The notes beneath the pieces are model-generated. The model was not told where the DNA came from. It was given only the letters and a program-made list of their open reading frames with translations, and searched no databases. 64,000 bases of DNA from Priestia aryabhattai B8W22 (lineage in GTDB: Bacteria; Bacillota; Bacilli; Bacillales; Bacillaceae_H), in contig NZ_JYOO01000007.1 of NCBI RefSeq assembly GCF_000956595.1, forward strand, positions 62,001-126,000. The letters run 5' to 3'. Below, piece by piece: positions 52,743-64,000 of this stretch. How positions within the stretch are numbered: the stretch's first letter is position 1; the number at the start of each line of letters is the position of its first letter. Both the position numbers and the translations under genes were made by a program.

Positions 52743-52775
52743 AAAAAAACGGATGACAATCGTCATCCGTTTTTT
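52743..52775 (-). terminator. Intrinsic terminator of the glycolytic operon (after eno)
   Basis: AAAAAACGGATGAC, short loop, GTCATCCGTTTTTT; T-run on both strands, 12 bases after the eno stop. Confidence 0.9.
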
Positions 52776-52786
52776 ATGATTTCAAC

Positions 52787-54106
<1,320 letters not shown>

Positions 54107-55638
54107 TTATTTAATTAATGTTTTACCTGTCATTTCTTTTGGCTGTGCTACATCTAGAAGAGTAAGCATTGTAGGAGCTAGATCCCCTAGAATACCGTCT
54201 TCACGAAGCTCTAAGCCTTGTTTGGTTACAATTACTGGAACAGGATTCGTTGTATGAGCCGTCATTGGATTACCTTCAAGTGTAATCACTTCATCAGCAT
54301 TACCATGGTCTGCTGTGATAATTGCTGTACCGCCTTTAGCTAAAATTGCATCTACAATTTTGCCTAAGCACTCATCTACTGTTTCAATCGCTTTTACCGT
54401 TGGTTCTAACATACCTGAATGACCTACCATATCAGGGTTTGCAAAGTTTAATAAAATAGCGTCCTGCTTATCGCCCTCGATTTCTGCAAGCAACGCGTCC
54501 GTCACTTCATAAGCACTCATCTCAGGTTTCAAGTCATATGTTGCTACTTTTGGTGAATCGATTAAGATACGTGTTTCACCAGGAAATTCTGCTTCACGTC
54601 CACCGCTCATAAAGAACGTTACGTGAGGATATTTTTCCGTTTCAGCAATACGAAGCTGCTTTAAGTTATTTTGAGATAATACTTCACCAAGCGTATTATC
54701 TAAGTTAATTGGCTTAAAGGCTACATATCCGTCAACTGTTTCGCTGAAGTGAGTTAAACATACAAAATGTAAGTTTTTCGGATGTTTTTCACCGCGATCA
54801 AATGAGCGGAAATCTTCGTTTGCGAACGTATTTGAAATTTGAATTGCGCGATCAGGACGGAAGTTGTAGAAAATGACTGCATCTTCGTCTTGAATTGTCG
54901 CAACTGGCGATCCGTCTTCTTTTGTAATAACAGAAGGTAAAACGAATTCGTCATAGATTCCATTTTCATATGAATCTTTTACGCACTCTTCAGCGCTTGT
55001 ATATGATGGACCTTCACCGTACACCATTGCGCGGTATGATTTCTCTACGCGCTCCCAGCGTTTGTCGCGGTCCATTGAGTAGTAACGTCCTGAAAGTGTT
55101 GCAATTTCACCAACGCCGTACTCTTCAATTTTTTCATTAAGTTCTTTTAAATACGTTTCAGCAGATTGAGGTGCTACGTCACGACCATCTAAGAAGCCAT
55201 GAATGTAGACTTTTTCTAAGCCTTCACTCTTAGCTAGACGCAATAATGCATAAAGATGTTCGATATGACTGTGTACACCGCCATCAGATAAAAGTCCGAA
55301 AAGATGAAGGTTTGTACCCTTTTCTTTTGCGTGCTTTACAGCTGCTACAAGCGTTTCATTTTGTTCAAACTCGCCTTCACGAATTGCTACGTTTACACGA
55401 GTTAAGCTTTGGTACACAATTCGGCCTGCGCCGATGTTTAAGTGACCTACTTCAGAGTTACCCATTTGGCCTTCTGGTAAGCCTACAGCTTCTCCAGACG
55501 CCTGAAGTGTAGCATGAGGATACTCGTTCCAGAAACGGTCGAAGTTTGGTTTTTTTGCATGTGTTACCGCATTACCTTTATCTTCATCGCGTAATGCAAA
55601 ACCATCTAAGATGATTAATGCTACTGGCTTTTTACTCA

Positions 55639-55639
<1 letters not shown>
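54107..55639 (-). CDS. gpmI: 2,3-bisphosphoglycerate-independent phosphoglycerate mutase
   Basis: A 510-residue manganese-dependent mutase (3-phosphoglycerate to 2-phosphoglycerate). The phosphorylated serine is S62 in [14 protein letters not shown]; metal sites include [18 protein letters not shown] and ADHGNAD. The Mn dependence makes this enzyme a pH switch during sporulation in Bacillus. Its ATG shares a base with the tpiA stop (TAATG), so the two are coupled. Confidence 0.96.
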
Positions 55640-56460
<821 letters not shown>

Positions 56461-56569
56461 TTAAAAGTGATTCGGTCCCTTTTATCTCTTGGTCATCCTT
56501 CTTCGCTGCTTGATAATTATTTATATTATCAGTCGTCAGGTCGGTCCTCCGTCTTACTGAAACATAAAC

Positions 56570-57754
56570 TTACTTATCGTTTAGTGCAACTACGCCTGGA
56601 AGTTCTTTACCTTCCATAAACTCTAGTGACGCACCGCCACCTGTAGAAATATGGCTCATTTTATCAGCTAGGTTGAATTTTTCAACAGCTGCTGCAGAGT
56701 CTCCTCCGCCAATTACTGAATATGTGTCAGTTGCTTCTGCTAAAGCTTCCGCTACTGCTTTTGTTCCGTTAGCAAATGCGTCTAATTCAAACACACCCAT
56801 TGGTCCGTTCCAAATAACTAACTTAGAGTTTTTGATTACGTCAGCATAGATTTCACGCGTTTTCGGTCCTGCATCTAAGCCTTCCCAATCGCTTGGAATG
56901 TCTTCAATTGATACAACTTGAATATTAGCATCATTTGAGAAGTCATCTGCTACTACCACGTCCACTGGCATGTAGAAGTTTACTCCATTTTTCTTAGCTT
57001 TTTCCATGAAAGATTTTGCAAGTTCAATCTTGTCTTCTTCAAGAAGTGATTTACCTACTTCATGGCCTAGTGCCTTAATAAATGTGTAAGAAAGTCCTCC
57101 ACCGATGATTAAGTTATCTACTTTATCAAGTAAGTGGTCAATTACACCGATTTTGTCTTTAACTTTTGCTCCACCAACGATTGCAGTAAATGGACGTTCT
57201 GGGTTTGACAATGCTTTTGAAAGCACATCAAGCTCTTTTTCCATTAAGAAACCTGCTACTGCTGGAATGTGTTGAGCAATTCCTTCTGTTGAAGCATGCG
57301 CACGGTGAGCTGCACCGAATGCATCGTTTACGTATACATCTGCTAATTCAGCAAACGCTTTTGCTAATTCAGGATCGTTTTTCTCTTCGCCTGGGTAAAA
57401 ACGTACGTTTTCAAGTACTAAAACATCGCCTTCGCTCATGCCGTCGATTGTTTTCTTTACTTCTTCACCAAAAGCTTCGTCAGCTTTTGCAACGTCTTTA
57501 CCAAGAAGAGCTTGTAAACGTTCTGCAACAGCATTTAGACGTAATTCTTCAACAACTTCGCCTTTTGGACGTCCAAGATGGCTAGCTAAAATTACTTTTG
57601 CACCTTGTTCTACTAAATATTGAATAGTAGGAACAGCTGCACGAATACGAGTTTCGTCTGTTACTTTTCCGTCTTTCATTGGTACGTTAAAGTCTACGCG
57701 ACAAAATACTCGCTTTCCTTTTACATCGATGTCTTTCAACGTTTTTTTGTTCAT
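56570..57754 (-). CDS. pgk: Phosphoglycerate kinase
   Basis: A 394-residue kinase making ATP from 1,3-bisphosphoglycerate. Substrate-binding [11 protein letters not shown] near residue 17, SHLGRPKG near 58, hinge and nucleotide-binding [12 protein letters not shown] near 193 and [12 protein letters not shown] near 348. A strong AAGGAGG site precedes the ATG. A separate promoter with a leader hairpin is visible in the long gap after gapA, so pgk-tpi-pgm-eno may be made independently of cggR-gapA. Confidence 0.97.
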   Translation of the reverse strand: MNKKTLKDIDVKGKRVFCRVDFNVPMKDGKVTDETRIRAAVPTIQYLVEQGAKVILASHLGRPKGEVVEELRLNAVAERLQALLGKDVAKADEAFGEEVKKTIDGMSEGDVLVLENVRFYPGEEKNDPELAKAFAELADVYVNDAFGAAHRAHASTEGIAQHIPAVAGFLMEKELDVLSKALSNPERPFTAIVGGAKVKDKIGVIDHLLDKVDNLIIGGGLSYTFIKALGHEVGKSLLEEDKIELAKSFMEKAKKNGVNFYMPVDVVVADDFSNDANIQVVSIEDIPSDWEGLDAGPKTREIYADVIKNSKLVIWNGPMGVFELDAFANGTKAVAEALAEATDTYSVIGGGDSAAAVEKFNLADKMSHISTGGGASLEFMEGKELPGVVALNDK

Positions 57755-57926
57755 CGTTAAAAGGCCTCCTTAAGTATTTATGGTACTAAGCAAGTAGGCT
57801 TCTATGTAATCATCAATCCACAAACCACCGTACATTTCATTTTATATATTGGCGCCTTTCTATATAAAGTGAAACTCCAGTTAGCTGTTTATGACGCTTT
57901 TTCATGTAGAAGCCAATACATAAATC

Positions 57927-57957
57927 AAGGAAGAGGGGGTATGCCCCTCTCTTCCTT
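57927..57957 (-). other. GC-rich hairpin at the 5' end of the pgk transcript
   Basis: AAGGAAGAG then a one-base bulge and GGGG pair with CCCC then CTCTTCCTT; the loop is 5 nt. No T-run follows, so it does not look like a terminator. It begins within a few bases of the predicted start of the pgk transcript and may protect the mRNA 5' end. The rest of the 309-bp gapA-pgk gap also holds an 8-bp inverted repeat (GGCTTCTA) with its arms about 110 bp apart. Confidence 0.6.
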
Positions 57958-57967
57958 AGCAAGTCTT

Positions 57968-57997
57968 ATTATAGTCGTTCTATTTTCAGATATCCAA
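57968..57997 (-). promoter_or_regulatory. Promoter in front of pgk
   Basis: Minus strand TTGGAT (57997-57992), 18-nt spacer, TATAAT (57973-57968), about 210 nt upstream of pgk. No clear terminator separates it from gapA, so read-through from gapA is also likely. Confidence 0.7.
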
Positions 57998-58063
57998 TAA
58001 AAAAGGAAAGTCTAGTCGATTTCTGTCTTATTGAATAAAATAGAAGCGAATTTTAAGTTATTC

Positions 58064-59104
<1,041 letters not shown>

Positions 59105-59116
59105 TTATATGAGGGA

Positions 59117-60145
59117 TTAATTAAAATCCCTTACTAACTCTTTTGCGGCGCCTTCATCTGTAATGAGAATCGAATCATGCGCTTGTTGCATAAACGCTTT
59201 AATTGCCTTTGCTTTTGATGAACCTCCTGCAACAGCAATAACACATTTATTGTTCTTTAAATCATCGAGTTGTATGCCAACTGTTTTAACTTTATGAACA
59301 ACTTCGCCTTGATGATTAAAATAGTATCCAAATGCCTCACCTACAGCATGTCCATTTTTCACTTTTTCTAAGTCAGCTTGTGGTGTTTTACGGCGTTCTG
59401 CCATTGTCATAGCGTCTCCTATTCCGTGAACAACCATACCAGCGGACTTGATTAAATGAAGCATATCTTTAATAGATGGCTCGCCGATAATGGATCGGTA
59501 TGCTTCATCACTAAGCTGATCTGGAACATGAAGCAAGCGATAGTGACTCATGGACTTTTCAGCCATCTTAGCACAAATCGTGTTTGCTTGGTTTTGTACA
59601 TTTTCACCTAGCCCTCCGCGAGCAGGTACAAAAAGTACATCAGGGTGTTTTGAATCAGGTGTCATCATTTCGGCAACGGCGGCAAGCGTTGTACCACCTG
59701 TAACAGCAACGGTATTTTTTTCACCAACAAGGCGCTCCTTGATACATGAAACAGATGCTCGACCCATTTCATTTTTAACCCAAGGAGACTGATCACTATC
59801 TCCAGATACAACAACAACTTCTGATAAAGAAAACGCCTCTTTTAATGTTGTTTCCAATAATCGAAGTCCTGAAACTTCCTTCATTACTTCTTCTAATTCA
59901 GCTAGAAGTAGTTCTCCCTCGTTTGTAAGCGTCATCCCACTAGGGTAAATGTCAATCAAATCTTGTTCTTTTAAGAATGTTACTTCGCTTCGTAACACAC
60001 GCTCTGTGAGCCCAAGGCTTACAGCTAAGTTTCTGCGACCAATCGGCTGCATTAAACGTATGTATTGCAAGATTTGATAGCGCTTTTGCATAACTGAGAG
60101 AAGTTCAGGTAATAATTTTCGTTGTACTTCTATTAAAGAACGCAT
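59117..60145 (-). CDS. cggR: Central glycolytic genes regulator CggR
   Basis: A 342-residue SorC/DeoR-type repressor. The N-terminal helix-turn-helix (GRRNLAVSLGLTERVLRSEV near 36) is followed by a sugar-phosphate-binding domain (AVTGGTTLAAVAEM near 145, VPARGGLGENV near 170, AVAGGSSKAKAIKAF near 305). Fructose-1,6-bisphosphate releases it from DNA. It heads the gapA operon and represses it through the operator just upstream. Confidence 0.95.
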   Translation of the reverse strand: MRSLIEVQRKLLPELLSVMQKRYQILQYIRLMQPIGRRNLAVSLGLTERVLRSEVTFLKEQDLIDIYPSGMTLTNEGELLLAELEEVMKEVSGLRLLETTLKEAFSLSEVVVVSGDSDQSPWVKNEMGRASVSCIKERLVGEKNTVAVTGGTTLAAVAEMMTPDSKHPDVLFVPARGGLGENVQNQANTICAKMAEKSMSHYRLLHVPDQLSDEAYRSIIGEPSIKDMLHLIKSAGMVVHGIGDAMTMAERRKTPQADLEKVKNGHAVGEAFGYYFNHQGEVVHKVKTVGIQLDDLKNNKCVIAVAGGSSKAKAIKAFMQQAHDSILITDEGAAKELVRDFN

Positions 60146-60176
60146 GTTAAAATCCCCTTAAGGCATAAACTCGCTG

Positions 60177-60212
60177 GACATATTTTGTCCCGTATAGACA
60201 TATTATGTCCCA
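60177..60212 (-). promoter_or_regulatory. CggR operator (two direct repeats)
   Basis: On the minus strand GGGACATAATATGTC, four bases, CGGGACAAAATATGTC: two copies of GGGAC-N6-TGTC, exactly the B. subtilis CggR operator layout. It lies about +30 to +65 of the predicted transcript, so bound CggR blocks elongation. Confidence 0.95.
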
Positions 60213-60248
60213 CCTTGCGCAAAAAAAATTCACCCTGCTACAAAATCT

Positions 60249-60277
60249 ATTCTAACAGGAGTGAATCCTTTATTCAA
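60249..60277 (-). promoter_or_regulatory. Promoter of the cggR-gapA operon
   Basis: Minus strand TTGAAT (60277-60272), 17-nt spacer, TAGAAT (60254-60249), directly after the stop of the glutaredoxin-like gene. Confidence 0.78.
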
Positions 60278-60278
60278 C

Positions 60279-60527
60279 TCATGTGTTGCCTATTTTTAAA
60301 AGTAAGCGTTTTCTTAGTGGAATACCTGTTATTTTTCCATATTCCACTTCTTCTCCGTCCATTTCTACTACAGGAATCGCAAGATGATACTTTTCCAGCC
60401 ACTCATCGTTTTTGTAAATATCTCGTTCAATAAGCTGAAAGGGAAACTCAGACTGCATCTCTGCAAGCAGCTTCTTTGCATCATCGCATAAGTGACAGCC
60501 ATTTTTGGTATACAGTACGACTTCCAC
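60279..60527 (-). CDS. Glutaredoxin-family protein
   Basis: An 82-residue thioredoxin-fold protein with the redox motif CHLC (NGCHLCDDAKKLL), cis-proline in HLAIPVVEMDGEEV. It resembles small glutaredoxin-like proteins (DUF836 group); substrate unknown. It starts at GTG, with AAAGGAG upstream overlapping the rpoN stop, 12 nt after that gene, so the two are co-transcribed. No clear terminator follows before the cggR promoter. Confidence 0.82.
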   Translation of the reverse strand: MEVVLYTKNGCHLCDDAKKLLAEMQSEFPFQLIERDIYKNDEWLEKYHLAIPVVEMDGEEVEYGKITGIPLRKRLLLKIGNT

Positions 60528-60539
60528 ATTCCCACTCCT

Positions 60540-61850
60540 TTACTGCGTGACAAAAAGTTTTCGTTGACTGGATGGTAAAACATTTAATTGGTCTCGATAT
60601 TTGGCTACCGTTCTTCTTGAAATAGTAACGTTATAATTGCTTTGCAAGACGTTAGCCAACTGCTGATCTGAAAGCGGACGCTGTTTGTTTTCTTCTGATA
60701 CTAGCTTTTTAAGCAGTTCTTTTACGTGAGTTGTAGAAGTCGCTTCATTGTTGCCCAGTTGAATACTAGTTGAGAAAAAAGATTTCATTGAAAAGGTGCC
60801 AAAAGGCGTTTGAATATATTTGTGCCGAGTAGCACGGCTAATCGTTGATTCATGCACAGACGTTTGCTCTGCTACTTCCTTCATTGTTAACGGCTTCAAA
60901 TACGACGGACCCTTCTTAAAAAATGCTTCTTGTTCAACGAGTAAGGTATTCATTAACGCGTTTAATGTGTCTTTGCGTGTGTGTAAACTTTTCATAATCC
61001 ATTGAAATTCACGATATTTCTCTTGCAAATAAGAAAACATTTCTTGGTTCTGCCTATTTTTCAGCTGAAGTTTGTATTGTTCATTCACTGAAAGACGAGG
61101 TTCCAAATCCTCATTTGCATAAGCAACGACATTTCCATCTTCAACTTTTACAATAAAATCCGGTACAATGAATCGTTCATTGGACTTCATATAAAATGAT
61201 CCAGGACGAGGATTTAATTTCTTAATCTGTTCATGTAATTGTTGAAGAGCTTCAAGTGAGATTTGACATAACTTTGAGATTTTCATCCATTTTTTATACG
61301 CAAATTCTTCAAAGTGATATGTCAAAATTTGCTCTATTTTTTCTGTCCATTGATTACTTCTTTTTAATTGAAGCATTAAGCACTCTTGTAAACTTCTCGC
61401 CCCTACTCCTGCCGGGTCCATCTGCTGCACAAGTTGAAGAGCCTTTTCAACCTGCTCTTGACCTTGCCCAAGCTGGTTAGCAAGTATGATTAACTCATCG
61501 TGCAAATAGCCAGCATCATCCAGACTATGAATAACAAACTCAACGGCTGCCTGCTCACATTCATCTAATTTTAATAATGCGGATTGATTCATTAAATGTT
61601 CGTACAGCGTTTCTTTAGGAGCTGGTATACTGCTCATATAATCTGTTGAATCAGAAGTTGCATGATTTTTTTGATTGTGAGATGTATAGACGGGCAGCTC
61701 TGAAAAATCTATAAGCGGATTTTGAAGCGCCTGCTCATGTAAAAACGCTACAATATCCATTGATGAATATTGTAAAAGAGAAATAGCTTGTGATAATTCT
61801 TTTGACATCGTCAGCTTTAACGACTGCTGCTGAAATAATCCAATTTCCAT
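60540..61850 (-). CDS. rpoN: RNA polymerase sigma-54 factor (SigL)
   Basis: A 436-residue sigma-54. The N-terminal activator-interacting region is Gln-rich (LFQQQSLKLTMSKELSQAISLLQ), a core-binding domain follows, then the helix-turn-helix (TSVHESTISRATRHKYIQTP) and the RpoN box SRRTVAKYR near the C-terminus that reads the -24 element. In Bacillus it drives amino-acid and acetoin catabolic operons with enhancer-binding activators. I start at ATG 61850 (GGGGAG upstream), giving the B. subtilis SigL length. A probable cre lies in the promoter. Confidence 0.95.
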   Translation of the reverse strand: MEIGLFQQQSLKLTMSKELSQAISLLQYSSMDIVAFLHEQALQNPLIDFSELPVYTSHNQKNHATSDSTDYMSSIPAPKETLYEHLMNQSALLKLDECEQAAVEFVIHSLDDAGYLHDELIILANQLGQGQEQVEKALQLVQQMDPAGVGARSLQECLMLQLKRSNQWTEKIEQILTYHFEEFAYKKWMKISKLCQISLEALQQLHEQIKKLNPRPGSFYMKSNERFIVPDFIVKVEDGNVVAYANEDLEPRLSVNEQYKLQLKNRQNQEMFSYLQEKYREFQWIMKSLHTRKDTLNALMNTLLVEQEAFFKKGPSYLKPLTMKEVAEQTSVHESTISRATRHKYIQTPFGTFSMKSFFSTSIQLGNNEATSTTHVKELLKKLVSEENKQRPLSDQQLANVLQSNYNVTISRRTVAKYRDQLNVLPSSQRKLFVTQ

Positions 61851-61878
61851 TATTTCTCCCCTCCCCTTCATCTATTTT

Positions 61879-61908
61879 ACTATAAAAACGCTTTCAAAGA
61901 GCATGTAA
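61879..61908 (-). promoter_or_regulatory. Promoter of rpoN overlapped by a cre-like site
   Basis: Minus strand TTACAT (61908-61903), 18-nt spacer, TATAGT (61884-61879). The spacer holds TGAAAGCGTTTTTA (61896-61883), one base from the catabolite response element core TGNAARCGNWWWCA. CcpA repression of sigL is reported in B. subtilis. Confidence 0.65.
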
Positions 61909-62073
61909 CTATTTTTTATATGTAATTTTTTCATCAAAAAATCTCCGTCAACCTTTGTTAACGAAGCGGTTCATCCTATTTTTAATTACTAATCATCAAA
62001 AAAGTAATAGAGCTATACACCTTTATAACTTTTCATTATAATTCGCACCAACCACATGATTCGAGTAATAATC

Positions 62074-62100
62074 CGACATGACGTTTTCTTCATCATGTCG
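62074..62100. other. Hairpin between the lipoprotein gene and rpoN
   Basis: CGACATGA and TCATGTCG form an 8-bp stem with an 11-nt loop. Neither side has a strong T-run; it may be a weak terminator of the lipoprotein gene. Otherwise this 286-bp gap shows only AT-rich sequence and the rpoN promoter. Confidence 0.45.
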
Positions 62101-62136
62101 AATTTTCTGCATTTGTATAATATATAGAAGAATTGC

Positions 62137-62811
62137 TTATTGAATAGTCTGTGCCATTTGCATAAACTTGTCTAAGTTTTCTTCGTCATTTTTCGTAAAA
62201 ATGGTTAGCTTCATTGGTTTCTTTCCTTTAACTAACACGGCGTTTACCGTATGATCGCCAGATGTGGCTTCATACCAAACAGAATCTTTGAAGATCCCAT
62301 TCTCTTCAAGATTCTTTTTCTCTGCTGCATTTTTATTAACTGCTGTTGCCGTTTGTTTAACAGATTGAGCAGCGTCGTCCAGCGATGCTTCTGATGAAAG
62401 CATTTCAATACGCATAAATTGAGAATCATCTGAAGTTAATACTAACGCATCTTTTCCTGGTTCTTCACCCGTTAGTTTATAACCGTCCATTACTTGAACA
62501 GCATAATCCTGTTGTGGGCTTTTTGTTAGTTTTGTTTTTGAAGAAGACGTTGACTCTCCATCTTTCGCTGTTTCGCTAGTTGATGATTGACTTCCTGAAG
62601 GTTTGGCTGAGACCTCAGAAGAATCCACATCTTTTTTCGACTCTTCTTTTGCAACGCCTGATGTTTGATCAGATTTAGAAGCTGTATCCTGCTGAACATT
62701 TTCTGCTTGATCATTAGACTTCGGCTGAGCAGAATCGTCGTTCGTCCCGCATGCAGACAGCAATAGTGCTACCGATGCACTGACAATGAAAAGTTTGTTC
62801 ATGTATTTCAT
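62137..62811 (-). CDS. Lipoprotein with Ser/Thr/Lys-rich linker, function unknown
   Basis: A 224-residue predicted lipoprotein. The signal peptide ends in the lipobox LLSAC (cysteine near residue 21); residues ~22-100 are a low-complexity linker rich in Ser, Asp, Lys, Gln and Thr; the rest (from QQDYAVQVMDGYKLTGEEPG) is a small folded domain with the repeated aromatic/acidic pattern of a surface module. I recognise no family. ATG 62811 has GGAGGAGG upstream; the frame is open 25 codons further but those lie over the promoter. It is a single gene. Confidence 0.78.
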   Translation of the reverse strand: MKYMNKLFIVSASVALLLSACGTNDDSAQPKSNDQAENVQQDTASKSDQTSGVAKEESKKDVDSSEVSAKPSGSQSSTSETAKDGESTSSSKTKLTKSPQQDYAVQVMDGYKLTGEEPGKDALVLTSDDSQFMRIEMLSSEASLDDAAQSVKQTATAVNKNAAEKKNLEENGIFKDSVWYEATSGDHTVNAVLVKGKKPMKLTIFTKNDEENLDKFMQMAQTIQ

Positions 62812-62838
62812 ATTTATTCCTCCTCCGTGTTTCTTTTC

Positions 62839-62868
62839 CTTATATACTGTTTTATAGTATTCTGACAA
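62839..62868 (-). promoter_or_regulatory. Promoter of the lipoprotein gene
   Basis: Minus strand TTGTCA (62868-62863), 18-nt spacer, TATAAG (62844-62839), about 30 nt before the start codon. Confidence 0.5.
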
Positions 62869-62975
62869 ATTCCGCAACCGGTACAATGGAATTAATTTCT
62901 TGCTTCCTTACGCGTATAAAGGGTTATAGGAGAAAAATAAATATTATTTTTTGAGAAGATGAGTCTTTTTACTCA

Positions 62976-63008
62976 AAATAAAAAACGTTGCATAATCCGC
63001 AACGTTTT
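62976..63008 (-). terminator. Intrinsic terminator after tRNA-Arg
   Basis: AAAACGTTGC, a 7-nt loop, GCAACGTTTT followed by TTATTTTG on the minus strand, starting five bases after the tRNA. Confidence 0.88.
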
Positions 63009-63012
63009 AAGA

Positions 63013-63084
63013 CGCCCTCGACAGGATTCGAACCCACCCTAAGAGAACCGGAATCTCTTGTGCTATCCACTACACTACGAGGGC
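63013..63084 (-). tRNA. tRNA-Arg (anticodon CCG)
   Basis: A complete 72-nt cloverleaf on the minus strand: acceptor GCCCTCG/CGAGGGC, D arm GTGT/GCAC, anticodon stem AGAGA/TCTCT with loop TTCCGGT (CCG reads CGG, Arg), T loop TTCGAAT with a stem of two GC and three wobble pairs, discriminator G. CCA is not encoded. A terminator follows directly, so it is a single tRNA gene. Confidence 0.93.
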
Positions 63085-63234
63085 ATATTTGTCACAACTT
63101 CCATTATAGGAGAGAAAACTTCTCTTTTCAATAGAATACTACGTTTATTTTTTTTAGAAGGGGGAAAAATTTTAATAATGTCAAAGAGGAATACATAGTC
63201 TTTTAAGCGAATATGTGTAGTAGAGGTTCTTTTG

Positions 63235-63264
63235 TTTGACCTTTATTGACCATACGTGTATTAT
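63235..63264 (+). promoter_or_regulatory. clpP promoter with CtsR operator
   Basis: TTGACC (63236-63241), 17-nt spacer, TATTAT (63259-63264). Overlapping it, 63235-63251 read on the minus strand is GGTCAATAAAGGTCAAA, the tandem CtsR heptamer (RGTCAAANNNRGTCAAA) with one change. CtsR would block polymerase until heat or misfolded-protein stress. Confidence 0.85.
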
Positions 63265-63304
63265 AGGTACATAACAAATTATTCTTGTTAAGGAGGAATT
63301 TAAT

Positions 63305-63892
63305 ATGAACTTAATTCCTACAGTTATTGAACAAACAAACCGTGGTGAACGTGCTTATGACATTTATTCACGTTTATTAAAAGACCGCATTATTATTTTA
63401 GGTAGTGCTATTGACGATAACGTAGCTAACTCAATCGTTTCTCAGCTTCTATTCTTAGCTGCTGAAGACCCAGAAAAAGATATCTCACTTTATATCAACA
63501 GCCCAGGTGGCTCTATTACAGCTGGAATGGCTATCTATGATACGATGCAATTCATTAAGCCAAAAGTTTCTACAATTTGTATCGGTATGGCTGCATCAAT
63601 GGGTGCTTTCTTACTGGCTGCTGGTGAAAAGGGCAAACGTTTTGCTCTTCCAAACAGCGAAGTAATGATTCATCAACCTCTTGGTGGTGCTCAAGGACAA
63701 GCTACTGAAATCGAAATTGCGGCAAAACGTATTCTATTCTTACGTGAAAAACTAAATTCAATTTTAGCTGAGCGTACAGGTCAACCGTTAGAAGTGCTAC
63801 AACGTGATACAGATCGTGATAATTTCATGACTGCTGAACGCGCTTTAGAATACGGTCTAATTGACAAAGTATTAGAAAACGATCCTAAATAA
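63305..63892 (+). CDS. clpP: ATP-dependent Clp protease proteolytic subunit ClpP
   Basis: A 195-residue serine protease. The catalytic triad is Ser98 (GMAASMGA), His123 (MIHQPLGG) and Asp172 (DTDRDNF). Fourteen copies form the chamber that works with ClpX, ClpC or ClpE; it degrades, among others, proteins carrying the ssrA tag whose gene is 15 kb away in this window. AAGGAGGAA precedes the ATG; the promoter has a CtsR operator. Confidence 0.97.
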   Translation: MNLIPTVIEQTNRGERAYDIYSRLLKDRIIILGSAIDDNVANSIVSQLLFLAAEDPEKDISLYINSPGGSITAGMAIYDTMQFIKPKVSTICIGMAASMGAFLLAAGEKGKRFALPNSEVMIHQPLGGAQGQATEIEIAAKRILFLREKLNSILAERTGQPLEVLQRDTDRDNFMTAERALEYGLIDKVLENDPK

Positions 63893-63893
63893 G

Positions 63894-63928
63894 AAAAAAG
63901 CCTTTCCCACTTTGGGAAAGGCTTTTTT
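63894..63928. terminator. Bidirectional terminator between clpP and the Crh/HPr gene
   Basis: AAAAAAGCCTTTCCCA, CTT loop, TGGGAAAGGCTTTTTT. It serves clpP and overlaps the stop codon of the convergent gene. Confidence 0.92.
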
Positions 63929-64000
63929 ATGCATCGTTCTCTACGTAAGCGACTAACGCATCCATTGCTTCTTTTTCATCTACCCCTTCAACAATGAGCG
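63927..64000 (-). CDS. crh: HPr-like protein Crh, C-terminal end (cut by window edge)
   Basis: Only the last 23 codons are present, ending VEGVDEKEAMDALVAYVEND then Ala and TAA. The pattern (acidic turn, then the last amphipathic helix) fits the C-terminus of HPr/Crh phosphocarrier-type proteins. B. subtilis has crh close to clpP, and this is most likely that gene. The regulatory Ser46 lies outside the window, so Crh and HPr cannot be told apart by residue 15 (His in HPr, Gln in Crh). Confidence 0.72.
   Translation of the reverse strand, partial: LIVEGVDEKEAMDALVAYVENDA

Noticed and set aside
57190-57623. Plus-strand open frames across pgk
   Set aside because: Antisense shadows produced by the codon bias of a highly expressed gene; no ribosome sites.

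Overview
The window is chromosomal DNA of a low-GC, spore-forming Firmicute of the Bacillus type. Gene order (suf - yurZ - metQPN - yus genes - gcvH - fad; cggR-gapA-pgk-tpi-pgm-eno; ssrA-smpB-rnr-est-secG; rpoN; clpP) follows Bacillus subtilis and its relatives. Three things point to the Priestia (Bacillus) megaterium group: the tmRNA tag reads GKSNNNFALAA, the YfiYZ/YfhA-type siderophore importer (linked to schizokinen, which B. megaterium makes) is prominent, and an intergenic repeat resembles one I recall from that group. The species call is inference. I see no prophage, insertion sequence, CRISPR array or plasmid function.

Layout. 1-2.2 kb: 5' part of the SUF Fe-S operon (sufC-sufD-sufS). 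2.4-5.8 kb: yurZ and the methionine importer metNPQ behind a complete SAM (S-box) riboswitch. 5.9-8 kb: small yus genes and gcvH. 8-13.5 kb: fatty-acid beta-oxidation operon fadN-fadA-fadE with a FadR operator. 13.6-14.8 kb: yuzL and a proline dehydrogenase. 15-20 kb: divergent Fur-controlled siderophore import locus (two permeases, ATPase, FhuF-like protein, DUF2573 protein; binding protein opposite). 20.1-25.4 kb: two small genes, an RND exporter with its TetR regulator, and a DUF502 membrane protein. 25.5-35.8 kb: accessory metabolism and signalling, comprising an SDR, a niacin-type transporter, a CMD-family protein, a LysR regulator, an azoreductase, a two-component system, a glycolipid-type glycosyltransferase, a PAP2 phosphatase, and a MarR/nitroreductase pair.

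35.8-47.7 kb is a molybdenum-enzyme island: moaD, moaE, mobB, moeA, moeB, mobA, moaA, fdhD, a DUF2294 (MpsC-like) gene, a large molybdopterin oxidoreductase of the YrhE/formate dehydrogenase type, its DUF1641 partner, and modA-modB. Cofactor synthesis, sulfuration, metal uptake and the apoenzyme sit together, but moaC and modC are not in the window. The oxidoreductase gene has a leader of about 190 nt with its own promoter, two mutually exclusive helices and an intrinsic terminator just before the ribosome binding site. This looks like a riboswitch or attenuator; I recognise no known class, and it is the best candidate here for something undescribed.

47.8-64 kb is core genome: ssrA (tmRNA), smpB, rnr, a carboxylesterase, secG, the lower-glycolysis genes with cggR and a textbook CggR operator, a glutaredoxin-like gene and rpoN (sigL) with a probable cre site, a lipoprotein, tRNA-Arg(CCG), clpP under CtsR-type control, and the 3' end of an HPr/Crh gene.
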